Shown: positions 18,820-29,304, numbered from the stretch's first letter. The stretch: 64,000 nt of DNA from Tritrichomonas musculus (GCA_039105265.1 JAPFFF010000003.1:4588001-4652000), one strand, 5' to 3'. Numbers and translations: made by a program. Notes: generated by a model from the letters alone, not told the origin.

Positions 18820-21600
18820 ATGTGTGATCTCAATGAACTTCAAGATCGAATTCGCACACATTTATATTTAAATACCTCGCTACCTGTAGATTGGTTTGAA
18901 GATTTTGATAAGTTGAGAAGTGGACGCGTTAGTAGGGATCAATTTCGACGATGTTTTCAATTTATTAATTTCAGACTTTCAGATCCTGAGTTTGAGGCTC
19001 TCGCACAAGAATATGCTGATAAAGGAATGGTAAACTACCATCGATTCTTAGATAATGTTCAAAACGTTTTTTCAAATAAAGATCTCGAAAAGGATCCCCA
19101 TGGAACAACAGTCGACTCAAGATCAATTGTAATGAGAACTCAAGGAAGAATGGAAAAAAACTCTAATCAAGAACTTAGTCAACTTCTTCAAAAGCTTGCA
19201 CATCAAGTTGTTACAAGAGGTGTTCATATTCGTGAAAGTTATGAAGATTTCGATACACATAACAGTGGAAAAGTTACTCAATCTCGGTTCTTCCGTGCCA
19301 TGCCTTTTAAAGACTTGTCTCAGCAAGAATTAAGCCTTTTAGCTAAAGTATATGCTGATCCAATTTTAAAAGATGTTAATTATCGACAACTTTATTTAGA
19401 TGTTAATGACATAATCGCATCAAAACAAACCGATACGCAAACAATGGCTTTAACAATGTCTAGAGGCGTTGGCGGAACCCGTTTTCTTCCCCACCAGTAT
19501 CAAAGTTTTAGGCTTAAATCTGATGAACCACCTTCAGAAAATTTAATAGAACGTTTCGCAACGCATGTTAGAGAACAAAGAGTTAGAATTCGTGATTTCT
19601 TCCAGTCACATGATAACTTAAATATTGGATTAATAACACCTGAAAAGTTCGAATCAACTTTAACGTTATTTGGCTTTAAATTCACAGAAGCAGACTTAGA
19701 ATGGTTAATGAATAGATATCGCGTAAATAGAAATAGAACAGATTTTGTTGAATATCGAAAGTTTTGCGATGAAGTTGAGCAGAAAAGTGACGGAGAGCTC
19801 TTGACTGCAAAATCGCGAAATGTTATTGTTCAAACACCAGAATTGGATACTATTCTTCAAAAAATACGTTATACTGTTAATAGATCGCGAATAAATATCT
19901 TACCAACTCTACAAGGTTTTGATCGCCTTAAAAGAGGATTCATTACAGGTCCTCAATTTCATAGAGCTTTATCAACTCTTCAAATTTTCATCTCAACAGC
20001 TGAACTTAATGTTCTTGTTAAGGCTTATGGGACTGAAACAGATGTTGACTATTTCAAATTTGTTGAAGATATTGATACACAACATAACCAAAAAAGACGT
20101 GAGTATAAACCATTAGGAACAACTAAGGAATCAATTGAAGATGTATATGGCCATACACCAGCTGGAGATAGATTTGTCACTTCTGATCAAGCTGATGAAA
20201 TGATATATCATTCAAAGAGAGGTTTAATTAAAAAGGTTGATGAACACAGAGATATCCAGTCATTATTAACAGAGATGCGAAGATGGTCAATTGTTAATGG
20301 CGTCATATTTTCAGATTTCTTTAAAGATTTCGATAAATTCAATTTTGGCGAAATCCCTGTATTCCAGTTTCGTAGTGGAATGTCACTTTCAACATTTGAA
20401 ATAACCGAAGACGAATTTGATCTTGTCGTAAATAATTACAAATCAGATACTCGTCAAGATTATGTTAAGTGGCGAAAATTCTCAGAAGATGTATTATCAG
20501 CAGTTGCACCAATTGAACTTGAAAAAGAACCAACAGTAACGCCAGCATCTCCACGAGATACTGTTTTAATGCATACAAATAGCAGCCAAACCAGAGGCTC
20601 ATCAGCCCAAGTTAAGCGTATTCTTGACATTATATCACGATTTGTTAAATCACGCCGAATTTCTTTAATGGAACAATTTAAAGATAAAGATAAGATGAAT
20701 CATAAACGAGTAACAGCATCTGCATTTGCTCAAGTTGTTCAACTTATCGGTGTTCATGTATCAAAGCAAGAAATTGACGTTCTTTGCACATATTATAATG
20801 ATCCAAAGAATAATTTTGTAGATTATGCATCATTTGTTGAAGATGTTGAAAAGAATGTTGGCCAAATTTTCGGCGATCGTGGAAGTAGTAGTATCGTTGT
20901 TAATCCAATTCCAACATATGGAAATGAAAGGAATTGCCCATACTTGGTTTCTCAACTTTCGCAAGCAGATCATGTTAGTCCTTGGAGTGAAATATGTCAA
21001 AAATTACAAACATTTGTATATAAAAGAGGAGTTAGACTTGAGGATTTCTTTCTGGCTTTCGATTTTCATCATGTTGGCCATGTAACAAAACAAAAATTCA
21101 GATCAGTTGTTGGTCAAACAGATTTACCATTAACAGAAAAAGATATTGAAACTTGCCTTGATATTTTTACTGTTCCTGGTCAAGAAGATTTGTTTGATTA
21201 CAAAACATTTTGCAAAGAGATTAGTACAATATTTTATGTATCTGATTTGGTTAAAAATCCTCTTGATTCTGGTATGACGAGGTCTCGAGCTCTTCCTGAT
21301 CCTTCCAATACGCTACAGAGGCTCTGTGAGCGTGATGAAGATGACTTAGCTCGAATTTTAAAGAGAATGAAATATACTGTGCTTACTAGAAGAATGAATA
21401 TTAAGGAACAATTCACTGATTATGATAAACATCCAAGGAAAAATTATATTACTAAGCAACAATTTAAACAATCTATTGCTAGATTGGGATTGTCAAGTAA
21501 TCCAACTGAACTCGATTTGTTATGCAAGAAATATCGTTGTACAGATTTAGATGATATGAATTATAATCAGTTTTGTAATGATATTGATGCTGTTTCTTAA
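18820..21600 (+). CDS. Protein of eight EF-hand-pair-like repeats (926 aa)
   Basis: Eight repeats of about 75 residues fill the protein (starting near residues 5, 123, 243, 347, 487, 605, 727 and 848). Each has the layout of an EF-hand pair: a helix ending in DFFxDFDK, a loop such as DKLRSGRVSRDQF, and a second half ending DYxKFxxDV/I. The loops keep the Gly at position 6 in several repeats. They mostly lack acidic residues at positions 3 and 12 (Q in place of E), so many probably do not bind calcium. Repeats are separated by low-complexity linkers. The layout resembles EFCAB6-like EF-hand arrays, some of which are axonemal in animals; a cytoskeletal or flagellar scaffold is a reasonable but unproved guess. 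No signal peptide or membrane segment. Confidence 0.75.
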   Translation: MCDLNELQDRIRTHLYLNTSLPVDWFEDFDKLRSGRVSRDQFRRCFQFINFRLSDPEFEALAQEYADKGMVNYHRFLDNVQNVFSNKDLEKDPHGTTVDSRSIVMRTQGRMEKNSNQELSQLLQKLAHQVVTRGVHIRESYEDFDTHNSGKVTQSRFFRAMPFKDLSQQELSLLAKVYADPILKDVNYRQLYLDVNDIIASKQTDTQTMALTMSRGVGGTRFLPHQYQSFRLKSDEPPSENLIERFATHVREQRVRIRDFFQSHDNLNIGLITPEKFESTLTLFGFKFTEADLEWLMNRYRVNRNRTDFVEYRKFCDEVEQKSDGELLTAKSRNVIVQTPELDTILQKIRYTVNRSRINILPTLQGFDRLKRGFITGPQFHRALSTLQIFISTAELNVLVKAYGTETDVDYFKFVEDIDTQHNQKRREYKPLGTTKESIEDVYGHTPAGDRFVTSDQADEMIYHSKRGLIKKVDEHRDIQSLLTEMRRWSIVNGVIFSDFFKDFDKFNFGEIPVFQFRSGMSLSTFEITEDEFDLVVNNYKSDTRQDYVKWRKFSEDVLSAVAPIELEKEPTVTPASPRDTVLMHTNSSQTRGSSAQVKRILDIISRFVKSRRISLMEQFKDKDKMNHKRVTASAFAQVVQLIGVHVSKQEIDVLCTYYNDPKNNFVDYASFVEDVEKNVGQIFGDRGSSSIVVNPIPTYGNERNCPYLVSQLSQADHVSPWSEICQKLQTFVYKRGVRLEDFFLAFDFHHVGHVTKQKFRSVVGQTDLPLTEKDIETCLDIFTVPGQEDLFDYKTFCKEISTIFYVSDLVKNPLDSGMTRSRALPDPSNTLQRLCERDEDDLARILKRMKYTVLTRRMNIKEQFTDYDKHPRKNYITKQQFKQSIARLGLSSNPTELDLLCKKYRCTDLDDMNYNQFCNDIDAVS

Positions 21601-21765
21601 AATTTAATTTATTATTTCTTGAATTTAATATGATTTAGAAATCGTTCTTTTTTTGCAATTTATTAAAATATAACTTTTTGTGAATTTTTTATTTTCTTTT
21701 CAATTAAAATTTTACATTTATTTTGATCCTTTACTCCCACCAATTTTTAATCGATACTTTCTTAA

Positions 21766-23346
21766 ATGTCAATTAAAATTGGTACAACTATTTATGATAT
21801 AAGTGAAATTTTCAAAGAGGAAGAAAAAAAAGTAACAAATATACCAGAAGATTCTATTCAAACTTCAAACAATAGCATAATTTTTACAGATTCTAACATT
21901 ATTTCGTCTGTTGAAAGCATAAATATTCAAGAATCAAAAGCAAGCAAAAAAAAAGAATACACCATTAATATTCTTTTTTTTATTTTTTTTGCAATTGAAA
22001 TCGCATTTACCATTTTTATGCTTTATAACCTATATTATATTTTTAATCGGCCTTCAAAAAATATAGACTTAGGTAGTACAAAATACAGTAATACACTAAA
22101 TTTTAAATCTATGTCAAGCAATATAGGCACAATTAATGGAACAGCATTGGAAATGTTCCATGACGTTTATATTTCAAGAAATACGCGTTTTGTAGAGTTA
22201 TCTGCAATTGGATCTTTTTATCCAAATGGACTAATTCAAAACAATACTTTTAATATTGACAACATGTATACAGACAAATTAATATTTAAAGATACCAATA
22301 TAATTGGCCGTGGGGATTTCAAAGGAAGTATTGACTTCAATAATGTTACGATTATTCCTTCAAAAGATTTTAATGTTGTTGAAATAATAGTTGGAAATTT
22401 TAGCTTTACGAGTGATGGAGTCAAAGATCTTCAAAATGGTACTGATATAACTATCGAATCAGAATGTAATAAGACATCTTCCCAACTCCATCTGTTAGAT
22501 ATTGACGACCAGAATTCTGGCGAAGTAATTGGTCAATATAACCACAAGCTTGCAATTCTAAAAAATGAAAAAGTTTTTTTAAGGGCAAGTGATATTGAAG
22601 ATCAACAGATATTTGATTTTGATGGCGAAAATTATAAAGAAATCAAATTTACAAATTTTATCGCTAAAAATAACGAGATGGGTATTATTCTAAAGACTTT
22701 AAATGATAAAATTCAAATATATAAATCAAATAGTCAATTATCAAATTTACCACAAAATATGGTTTCAGCTTCTTTATTTCAAAATAAGTCATTAATATAT
22801 TGCATTGATGATTGCCATGAAATAAAAATCATGCCAAATATAGACAAAACAGAAAAAAGCTACGTTTTATTAGATAATCCAAATAAAAAGAAATTTATTG
22901 CTGGAAGGCTTTACGGTGGCAAAATTTTAATTGCAACAACAGATATAAATAATAATCATAATCATAACGTTTTTGTCTTTAATTGCCGAAATCCAGTTGA
23001 TATTGACACATTTGGTAAAATGGCCGTAATCACAGATTTCCAAGAAAATGAAAATAAATATAATTTTTGGCTTTTCAAAAACAATCAAACAAAACTTATA
23101 ACTTCAATATATGCAGACAGTGTAAAAGCCTCATTTATTCATTCTAATTCCATAATTATTGCATATTCTGATCATGAAAAAGGTTCTTCTTATTTTCAAT
23201 ATGATATATTTGACGACCATTTAAGCTCTGAAATCAAAATAGACGAATATTATTATGACTCTTTTTATATATCTCATGAGCTTCTCTCCATTTTCGGAAA
23301 CAGAAAAAACTTTGCTTTTTATTTACTTGAGCAATTTGCTAATTAA
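21766..23346 (+). CDS. Single-pass type II surface protein, unknown (526 aa)
   Basis: A cytoplasmic-type N-terminus of about 65 residues, rich in Ser and charged residues and ending SKKKEYT, precedes one strong membrane segment (about 66-92, INILFFIFFAIEIAFTIFML). The remaining 430 residues would face outward, with many N-glycosylation sequons (NGT, NNT, NVT, NFS, NKT). The ectodomain is beta-rich with repeated 'KI.I.....N' strands, which may be a beta-propeller, but I recognise no family. It sits 165 bp after the EF-hand gene on the same strand. Start chosen at the first ATG, preceded by CTTAAATG. Confidence 0.6.
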   Translation: MSIKIGTTIYDISEIFKEEEKKVTNIPEDSIQTSNNSIIFTDSNIISSVESINIQESKASKKKEYTINILFFIFFAIEIAFTIFMLYNLYYIFNRPSKNIDLGSTKYSNTLNFKSMSSNIGTINGTALEMFHDVYISRNTRFVELSAIGSFYPNGLIQNNTFNIDNMYTDKLIFKDTNIIGRGDFKGSIDFNNVTIIPSKDFNVVEIIVGNFSFTSDGVKDLQNGTDITIESECNKTSSQLHLLDIDDQNSGEVIGQYNHKLAILKNEKVFLRASDIEDQQIFDFDGENYKEIKFTNFIAKNNEMGIILKTLNDKIQIYKSNSQLSNLPQNMVSASLFQNKSLIYCIDDCHEIKIMPNIDKTEKSYVLLDNPNKKKFIAGRLYGGKILIATTDINNNHNHNVFVFNCRNPVDIDTFGKMAVITDFQENENKYNFWLFKNNQTKLITSIYADSVKASFIHSNSIIIAYSDHEKGSSYFQYDIFDDHLSSEIKIDEYYYDSFYISHELLSIFGNRKNFAFYLLEQFAN

Positions 23347-23479
23347 TTACATTTTATTATTTTTTATATATTATTATTTTTTTTTCCATTATAAATAAAC
23401 ATTTAAATAATATACGGAGTTTCAATATGCATTATCTTTGCTACCATTTTTTTTTTTTTCAATTAAATTTTTTAAATTA

Positions 23480-24810
23480 ATTCATTTAATCAAAATCATC
23501 AAAAAAATCTGGCTCATCTTGTTCAACATTAATTATGAAATTACGCTAGGATGGAATAAATATAATTCTGCCTGTCAAACAAAAAAATTTATTACAGAAT
23601 TTTTCTAAATCGGAATCTTCAGAAATTTCAATAGCTCGTCGTTTTTCACAATGAGAAAAATCATATTTCTCAATTGTTTTTAATTTATTTGGTATAATCA
23701 TGCTTTAAATAGAACATCCATAAAATGCATGACTCATAATCATTTCCAAATTTGAATCATCTTGAAATTGAATTAATTGAAGATCTTGACATTCTTCAAA
23801 TGAATTTTGACCAATAACTTTTACGCTTGATGGAATTAATATTCTTTGAATTCGAGTTCTAGTTGAATGCCATATCACCTATAATTTCTAATTTTGAATC
23901 ATCTTCAAATTTCACATTTTGAAGATGAGAACAACTTTGGAATGCTTGATTAATGAGCTTAACATTTGAGAGAATAAAAATGCTTTTAATAGCAGTACAA
24001 TAGAAAGCTCTTTCACCAATTCTTTCTGGTTTTGAATCTTTTGCAATTACACTGGATTAAATTTCATTTTTGACAATTGATGATTTATTGAATGCCTCAT
24101 CACCAAATTGTGTTTTTAATTTTGAATTTTCATTGAATTGAACCTTTTGAAGATTTTGGTAGTTTTGAAATGAAGAGTCTCCAATTTGCGTAACACTTGA
24201 TGAAATTAAAATACTTTCAATTGAAGTAGATTTATAAATGCATTGTCATCAATTATTTCCAATTGAATGTCTTCTTCAAAATAAATTTGTTTTATATTCT
24301 TACATGAATGAAAAGCAAAACAACAAATCTTTTTAATAAATGACGGAATGATTACTGTTTCACCATTATTATATAATGATAAAAGAATATCAATTGATTA
24401 GAAGATATTTTGCAATATATTTTTCATTTGTTTGAACATTATAAAATATAATGTTTTCTATTTTTTCTTTTCGAATTATGTAATTCAGTAAATCAATATA
24501 ATAACATTCTCCAAATGAAACAATTGATGATGAAATTGAAATTTGCTCAAATGCAAGGAAATATGTGAAAACATCATTTTCAACAGAAGTTACAGAATAA
24601 AAAATTGTTTTAATGATGCGCAAAAACAAAAAGAACTTTTTTCCAATATACCAATATTGTGGGATTTAACTGCTTTTTTAAAATATTCTTCATAAGATGA
24701 ATCAATTGGTTTTATGTCATTTTGCTGAAGAATCTGAATTATTTCCTAATTTTTGCCATGAATTGCAAAAAATTTGAATATGCATTCAAAAATAAAATGA
24801 TAGTAATTTT
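23480..24810 (-). pseudogene. Broken BspA-like leucine-rich repeat (LRR_5) gene
   Basis: On - the region encodes successive LRR_5-type repeats, for example SCKNIKQIYFEEDIQLEIID (about 24,220-24,295), FQNYQNLQKVQFNENSKLKT (about 24,110-24,175) and FQSCSHLQNVKFEDDSKLEI (about 23,885-23,950). These fit the consensus F.xC.xLxxVxF....L..IG of BspA-like proteins, a very large surface-protein family in trichomonads. The repeats lie in different frames and are interrupted by stops, the longest open piece being 79 codons (24,390-24,629). The 5' part near 24.7 kb still reads like the family's N-terminal helical region. It is best seen as a host pseudogene. Confidence 0.7.
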
Positions 24811-24900
24811 TTTGAATCAAAAGTTATAATGGTTATTCAAAAAATTGAATATTTACTTATCAATTTTTGAAAAGAATATTTATGATTTCACATTATTATA

Positions 24901-27279
24901 ATGAAAACAAGTTTTAACAATGGTTGGACCTTTTTTGATTCTAAGGGCAAAACAAAAATCGTAGATGTTCCCCATGATGCAATGATCGAAGAAGAGAGAA
25001 AAGCAGATAATCCTTCAGGATCAAATTGCGCCTTTTTTTCAGGCGGGAATTACACATATGAACGAGAATTTTTTGTACCTGATGAATGGAAAACCAAAAT
25101 CATTAATTTTGAATTTGAAAGCATATATCGCAAATCCCAAGTTTACATTAACGACAAATTAGCAGGAGAATGTGATTACGGATACATTCCATTTTGGGTA
25201 GGTACCAAAGATTTATTAAATTATGGCTCTTCAAACAAGATTCAGGTCAAAGTCCACAACAATGATCAACCCAATTGCAGATGGTATTCAGGAAGTGGAA
25301 TATATCGGCCTGTTTGGATTTGGGTCCAAGACCCAATTCGAATTCTTCCAGAAGGGATTCGAATCACAACGCTATCACACTCACCCGCCGAGATACAAAT
25401 AACCACAAAACATGAAGGCGGCCAAATATCAATTGAAATTTTCAATAAAGAAAAAATGCAATCAATTTTGACAACAGAAGGTGATAATGTCAAATTTGTT
25501 CTTCCAAATGCCAAACTCTGGAGCGATGAGCATCCAAATCTCTACATTTGCAGGGTGACACTGAAAGAAGGCGAAAAAACGGTTGAAAGCCGCGATGTCA
25601 CTTTTGGTGTGCGAACCATTTCATGGAGTTCGAAAGGGCTCTTGATAAACGGTCAACAGACACTTCTTCGCGGTGGCTGCATCCATCACGATCACGGAAT
25701 CCTTGGTGCAAAAACATACGAAAAATCAGAAAGACGTCGTGTTCGCAAATTGAAAGAGGCAGGTTTTAATGCACTGCGAAGTTCGCACAATCCAGCGTCA
25801 TCGGCACTAATATCAGCATGTGATGAGTATGGTCTTTATCTCATGGATGAGACGTGGGACATGTGGTACAAGCCGAAGCTTCAGTATGATTACGCACTCG
25901 ATTTTGAGAAGTGTTTCAAGCACGACATAGAATCGATGGTGAACAGAGACTACAATCATCCTTCTGTCATCTTCTACTCAATTGGAAATGAAGTCGCTGA
26001 ACCGCACGAAGAAAGAGGGATACACATCGAGAAGGAGATGATTGACCTTTGCCACAAACTCGATCAAACACGACCTGTCACGCTTGGATTCAACATCATG
26101 ATCGTCTTAATGGCAACGCAAGGAAAGTCAGTGTTTTCTGGAAGCAACGAGAATAAGAAGAAGAATGAACAACAGCAACAGGAAAGTCAGCAACCAAATT
26201 TGAATTCAAGCGAGGCATTCAATATGTTGACGCAGCAGGTCGGCAAGCAAATGAACTTGGCTGGAAACTCGCCTGAAGCAGACAAGGCTTCTTCGCCTGG
26301 CCTCGGCTTGCTGGACATCGCGGGCTACAATTACGCTTCTGGTCGATACGAGCTCGATCCAGAGCAGCATCCAAACAGAGTCGTTATTGGAAGCGAAACT
26401 TTTCCATCTGACATTTGGCACAACTGGCAGATGGTCAAAAAATACCCTCACTTAATCGGCGACTTCATGTGGACGGCGTGGGACTACATTGGCGAAACAG
26501 GAGCCGGTGCTTGGGCATATACAAACGACGCATTCGGCTTCAGCAAGCCTTATCCGTGGCTTCTTGCTGACGTTGGCGCGTTCGATATCCTTGGAAACGA
26601 GAATGCCGAACTCGGCTATGCGCAAATTGTATGGGGCACCAAAAAGGGACCTTATCTTTCTGTCCAGCCGGTGAATCATCAAGGCATCGAGCCGATAAAG
26701 GCAGTCTGGCGTGGAACAAATGCTCTGCCTTCCTGGTCGTGGAAAGGATGCGAAGGAAACGATGCAAAAGTTGAAGTTTTCACTGACTCTGAAAAAGTGG
26801 ATTTATTTCTGAATGGAAAAAAGGTTGGCTCTCAAAAAGTGGAGGAAATGAAAGTGCTGATTAACATTCATTATGAATACGGCGTTTTGGAAGCTGTTTG
26901 CTTCGACGCAGATGGAAAAGAGGTCGAAAGAACAAGCCTCGTCAGCTCAAACGTGAATGAACAAAGAATTTCTCTCATTCCTGAAGAGAATGAAGTGACC
27001 GTTAATGATATTGCGTACATTAATGTGACCATTTGCGATTCAAAGGGAATCGTTGAGTCAAATGATGATGTGAAAATTAAACTGGATGTTCAAGGCGGGG
27101 AGTTGCTGGCCTTTGGAAGCGCCAATCCAAGAACAGAAGAAAGATTCGACAAAGGAGAATACACAACTTATTATGGAAGAGCATTAGCTGTGGTAAAGTG
27201 CACACAAAAGGGAACAGTGAATGTTGCTGCTGAAGATCAAAAAGGAAGAAAAGCAACAGCACAAGTTCATGTAATCTAA
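24901..27279 (+). CDS. Glycoside hydrolase family 2 beta-galactosidase-like enzyme (792 aa)
   Basis: Hydrolyses terminal beta-linked sugars, most likely beta-galactosides; no signal peptide, so cytosolic. Domain order is that of GH2: sugar-binding domain (about 1-150, with WYSGSGIYRPVWI), immunoglobulin-like domain (150-240), TIM barrel from about 245 (LLINGQQTLLRGGCIHHDHG; NALRSSHNP) and C-terminal beta domains. The acid/base Glu364 lies in SIGNEV and the likely nucleophile Glu499 in VIGSETFPSD. A Gln/Asn/Lys-rich insert (about 415-445) interrupts the barrel, probably as a surface loop. Base composition is clearly GC-richer than all neighbours, and the architecture is of a bacterial kind. 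An initiator-like TCACAT lies about 12 bases upstream of the ATG. Lateral transfer from a gut bacterium is likely. Confidence 0.85.
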   Translation: MKTSFNNGWTFFDSKGKTKIVDVPHDAMIEEERKADNPSGSNCAFFSGGNYTYEREFFVPDEWKTKIINFEFESIYRKSQVYINDKLAGECDYGYIPFWVGTKDLLNYGSSNKIQVKVHNNDQPNCRWYSGSGIYRPVWIWVQDPIRILPEGIRITTLSHSPAEIQITTKHEGGQISIEIFNKEKMQSILTTEGDNVKFVLPNAKLWSDEHPNLYICRVTLKEGEKTVESRDVTFGVRTISWSSKGLLINGQQTLLRGGCIHHDHGILGAKTYEKSERRRVRKLKEAGFNALRSSHNPASSALISACDEYGLYLMDETWDMWYKPKLQYDYALDFEKCFKHDIESMVNRDYNHPSVIFYSIGNEVAEPHEERGIHIEKEMIDLCHKLDQTRPVTLGFNIMIVLMATQGKSVFSGSNENKKKNEQQQQESQQPNLNSSEAFNMLTQQVGKQMNLAGNSPEADKASSPGLGLLDIAGYNYASGRYELDPEQHPNRVVIGSETFPSDIWHNWQMVKKYPHLIGDFMWTAWDYIGETGAGAWAYTNDAFGFSKPYPWLLADVGAFDILGNENAELGYAQIVWGTKKGPYLSVQPVNHQGIEPIKAVWRGTNALPSWSWKGCEGNDAKVEVFTDSEKVDLFLNGKKVGSQKVEEMKVLINIHYEYGVLEAVCFDADGKEVERTSLVSSNVNEQRISLIPEENEVTVNDIAYINVTICDSKGIVESNDDVKIKLDVQGGELLAFGSANPRTEERFDKGEYTTYYGRALAVVKCTQKGTVNVAAEDQKGRKATAQVHVI

Positions 27280-27516
27280 AAAAAAAAAAACTTTTTTATT
27301 TATTTATTCAGCTTTTATTGAATAGAAAAGCTATCAATGTTAATTCTAAATCAATTTTTTTTTTATTTTATATTTTTGCTGATTTAATAAACTATTATAA
27401 TCAATTTTTTTTGGACAATTTTGACTGATGTTTCAAGCACTATTCAAAACATATTATCAAAAAATATAATATAAAAATAAAAGAATAATAAAAAATTTAT
27501 TTGCAAACATGTTTTA

Positions 27517-27777
27517 TTAACCACCAATAATTAATGGAATAACTTCAATGTTGACACCATCTGTGATACCATTCGATGAGAGATCTGATAATGAATCAAT
27601 TTCTTTCTTTGTGAATGATTTTCCTGCATGAATGAATTTTTGATTGTTCTTTTTGATTCCTAAGTTATTTTCAACTTTTGAAGACAAATCTTTAAAATCT
27701 ATCACATCATAATCATATATTTTATTATTGAACTTGATATAAACATGTGTTGTATCTATTTCAACTTTTGATGTCAT
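27517..27777 (-). CDS. Ubiquitin-like protein ending in Gly-Gly, copy 1 (86 aa)
   Basis: The 86-residue protein aligns along its length with ubiquitin: VYIKFNNKIYDYDV replaces strands 1-2, GIKKNNQKFIHAGKS corresponds to ubiquitin's GIPPDQQRLIFAGKQ, LSDLSSNGI to LSDYNIQKE, and the chain ends IIGG-stop where ubiquitin ends RLRGG. The equivalents of Ile44 (Ile49) and Lys48 (Lys53) are kept, whereas Arg72 and Arg74 are replaced by Leu82 and Ile84. The free Gly-Gly end means it needs no processing to be conjugation-competent. It has an N-terminal extension of about ten residues. The stop is followed by AATAAAACATG, giving a TAAA-type polyadenylation signal. Diverges from copy 2 across 286 bp. The Ser33 codon is TCA. 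Conjugation is inferred, not shown. Confidence 0.8.
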   Translation of the reverse strand: MTSKVEIDTTHVYIKFNNKIYDYDVIDFKDLSSKVENNLGIKKNNQKFIHAGKSFTKKEIDSLSDLSSNGITDGVNIEVIPLIIGG

Positions 27778-28063
27778 CTTCAGGAATTAAATAATAATGA
27801 AATGAAAAAATAATTAAAAAAGTCTTTAAAATTATTTCAATGAAAAATTTTTTATTTCAAAATTTTGACAACATCAAAAAATTTTTCATGTCAAAATTAA
27901 CTTTTTCATTTTCAAATACATAATTAAAGAATTTGAGTTATAATTTCATCAATAATATTATATTTTCGATTTTTCTTCATTGAAAGACAATATTTTTATT
28001 AAAGAAATAAAATAAAATAAAATTTTAATTTCACTTCATTATTTTTATTTTAATTTCTTGAAG
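27778..28063. promoter_or_regulatory. Shared divergent promoter of ubiquitin-like copies 1 and 2
   Basis: This 286-bp AT-rich intergenic region separates two head-to-head ubiquitin-like genes. On the copy-2 side TCACTTCATTA (28,031-28,041) resembles the trichomonad initiator consensus TCA+1PyT(W)..., about 30 bases before the ATG. On the copy-1 side the same element type reads TCATTTCATTATTA on -. Its reverse complement is closely similar to the region at 33,166-33,421, so promoter and genes were duplicated together. Initiator function is inferred from the Trichomonas vaginalis literature. Confidence 0.55.
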
Positions 28064-28324
28064 ATGACATCAAAAGTTGAAATAGATACAACACATGTTT
28101 ATATCAAGTTCAATAATAAAATATATGATTATGATGTGATAGATTTTAAAGATTTGTCTTCGAAAGTTGAAAATAACTTAGGAATCAAAAAGAACAATCA
28201 AAAATTCATTCATGCAGGAAAATCATTCACAAAGAAAGAAATTGATTCATTATCAGATCTCTCATCGAATGGTATCACAGATGGTGTCAACATTGAAGTT
28301 ATTCCATTAATTATTGGTGGTTAA
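28064..28324 (+). CDS. Ubiquitin-like protein ending in Gly-Gly, copy 2 (86 aa)
   Basis: Protein sequence identical to copy 1. The true ATG is at 28,064; the open frame extends two codons further up only by way of a TTG. Its Ser33 codon is TCG, a synonymous mark shared with copy 4 but not with copies 1, 3 and 5. The 3' flank starts AATAAAACATGTTTGCAAA and is interrupted 75 bp later by the 905-bp transposon at 28,400. Confidence 0.8.
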   Translation: MTSKVEIDTTHVYIKFNNKIYDYDVIDFKDLSSKVENNLGIKKNNQKFIHAGKSFTKKEIDSLSDLSSNGITDGVNIEVIPLIIGG

Positions 28325-28399
28325 TAAAACATGTTTGCAAATAAATTTTTTTATCTTCATTTTTTAATCATTGAATACTTTTTCTATATATTAACAATC

Positions 28400-29304
28400 A
28401 GAGGTGAGGCTGCGAAAATTTTTGGTATTTTTTAATAATATTAATACATATTATTTTATTCCAGAATTAAATGCTATTTATGATAATTTCACTAATATTT
28501 TTTTCAGATTTTTAGCTATAAATCTATTTTTAAAATTGAATAGCATCTATCTTATTATAATTTCAATTTTATCTTAATAAAAAAATTCTATTTACTCAAA
28601 ATAATAAATAATTTAATTATCAATATTTAATATATAGATGTGAATATAATATTAAAATCTTCGACTAAGAATTATAAATCAAAATAATGATTTTTTATGA
28701 CTTAACTAACTATCATCTAATTATAAGCATGATTTTTTTGGTAAATTATTGATAAATATTAAAATAAATACTTATTGTGAGGTTGATACCAAAATAAAAA
28801 CAAATGAAATTATTTAGATATTTGTGAAGTTTACATCATTAACGTATATAGAATTATATTCAATATTAAACCTCAATCCTAGCTAAAATTGTAAAAAATT
28901 TTTTAAAAATATTTTGATATGTTTGCCAGCACCAGATAAGTTAAGAGATAAACTATAGTTATCCCTTTGGTCTTTAATATAGAAGAAAATTTCTCTTTAA
29001 ATTGAAAAATATTTTTTTGAATTTTGACCAAAAACGCATTCATTGAATAGCTTTCTTATTAAAAAATAGATATCATCTATATACAAATGAAATTTAATGG
29101 TTGAAAAGAAAAAATAATGACGAATATATGAATTATGACATTTTGAAATATCAATACAATTTCAATTTTTTTTGATTAAATCTGAAAAAAAGTATATGAT
29201 ATGAAAAGGTAACAAAACCATAATACTATATTTTTAATTTATTTTTAATTTTGTTGATTATTATTCCTAAAAAAGTTCATTTAAAATTTCGCAGTCTCAC
29301 CTCT
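28400..29304. mobile_element. 905-bp hAT-like non-autonomous transposon
   Basis: Terminal inverted repeats of about 22 bp begin AGAGGTGAGGCTGCGAAA on the left and AGAGGTGAGACTGCGAAA on the right (read inwards). They are flanked by a perfect 8-bp duplication TAACAATC at 28,392-28,399 and 29,305-29,312. Eight-bp duplications and ends of the (C)AGAGGTG type fit the hAT superfamily. A paralogous empty site with a single TAACAATC and matching flanks is at 30,795-30,850, which proves the boundaries. The interior is AT-rich without an open frame, so it depends on a transposase from elsewhere. Confidence 0.8.

Noticed and set aside
26206-26767. Several overlapping open frames on - within the GH2 gene
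   Set aside because: They lie opposite a clearly coding, GC-richer gene and show no motif of their own.
28400-29304. Remains of a transposase in the hAT-like element
   Set aside because: No frame or motif found on either strand; only the ends are informative.
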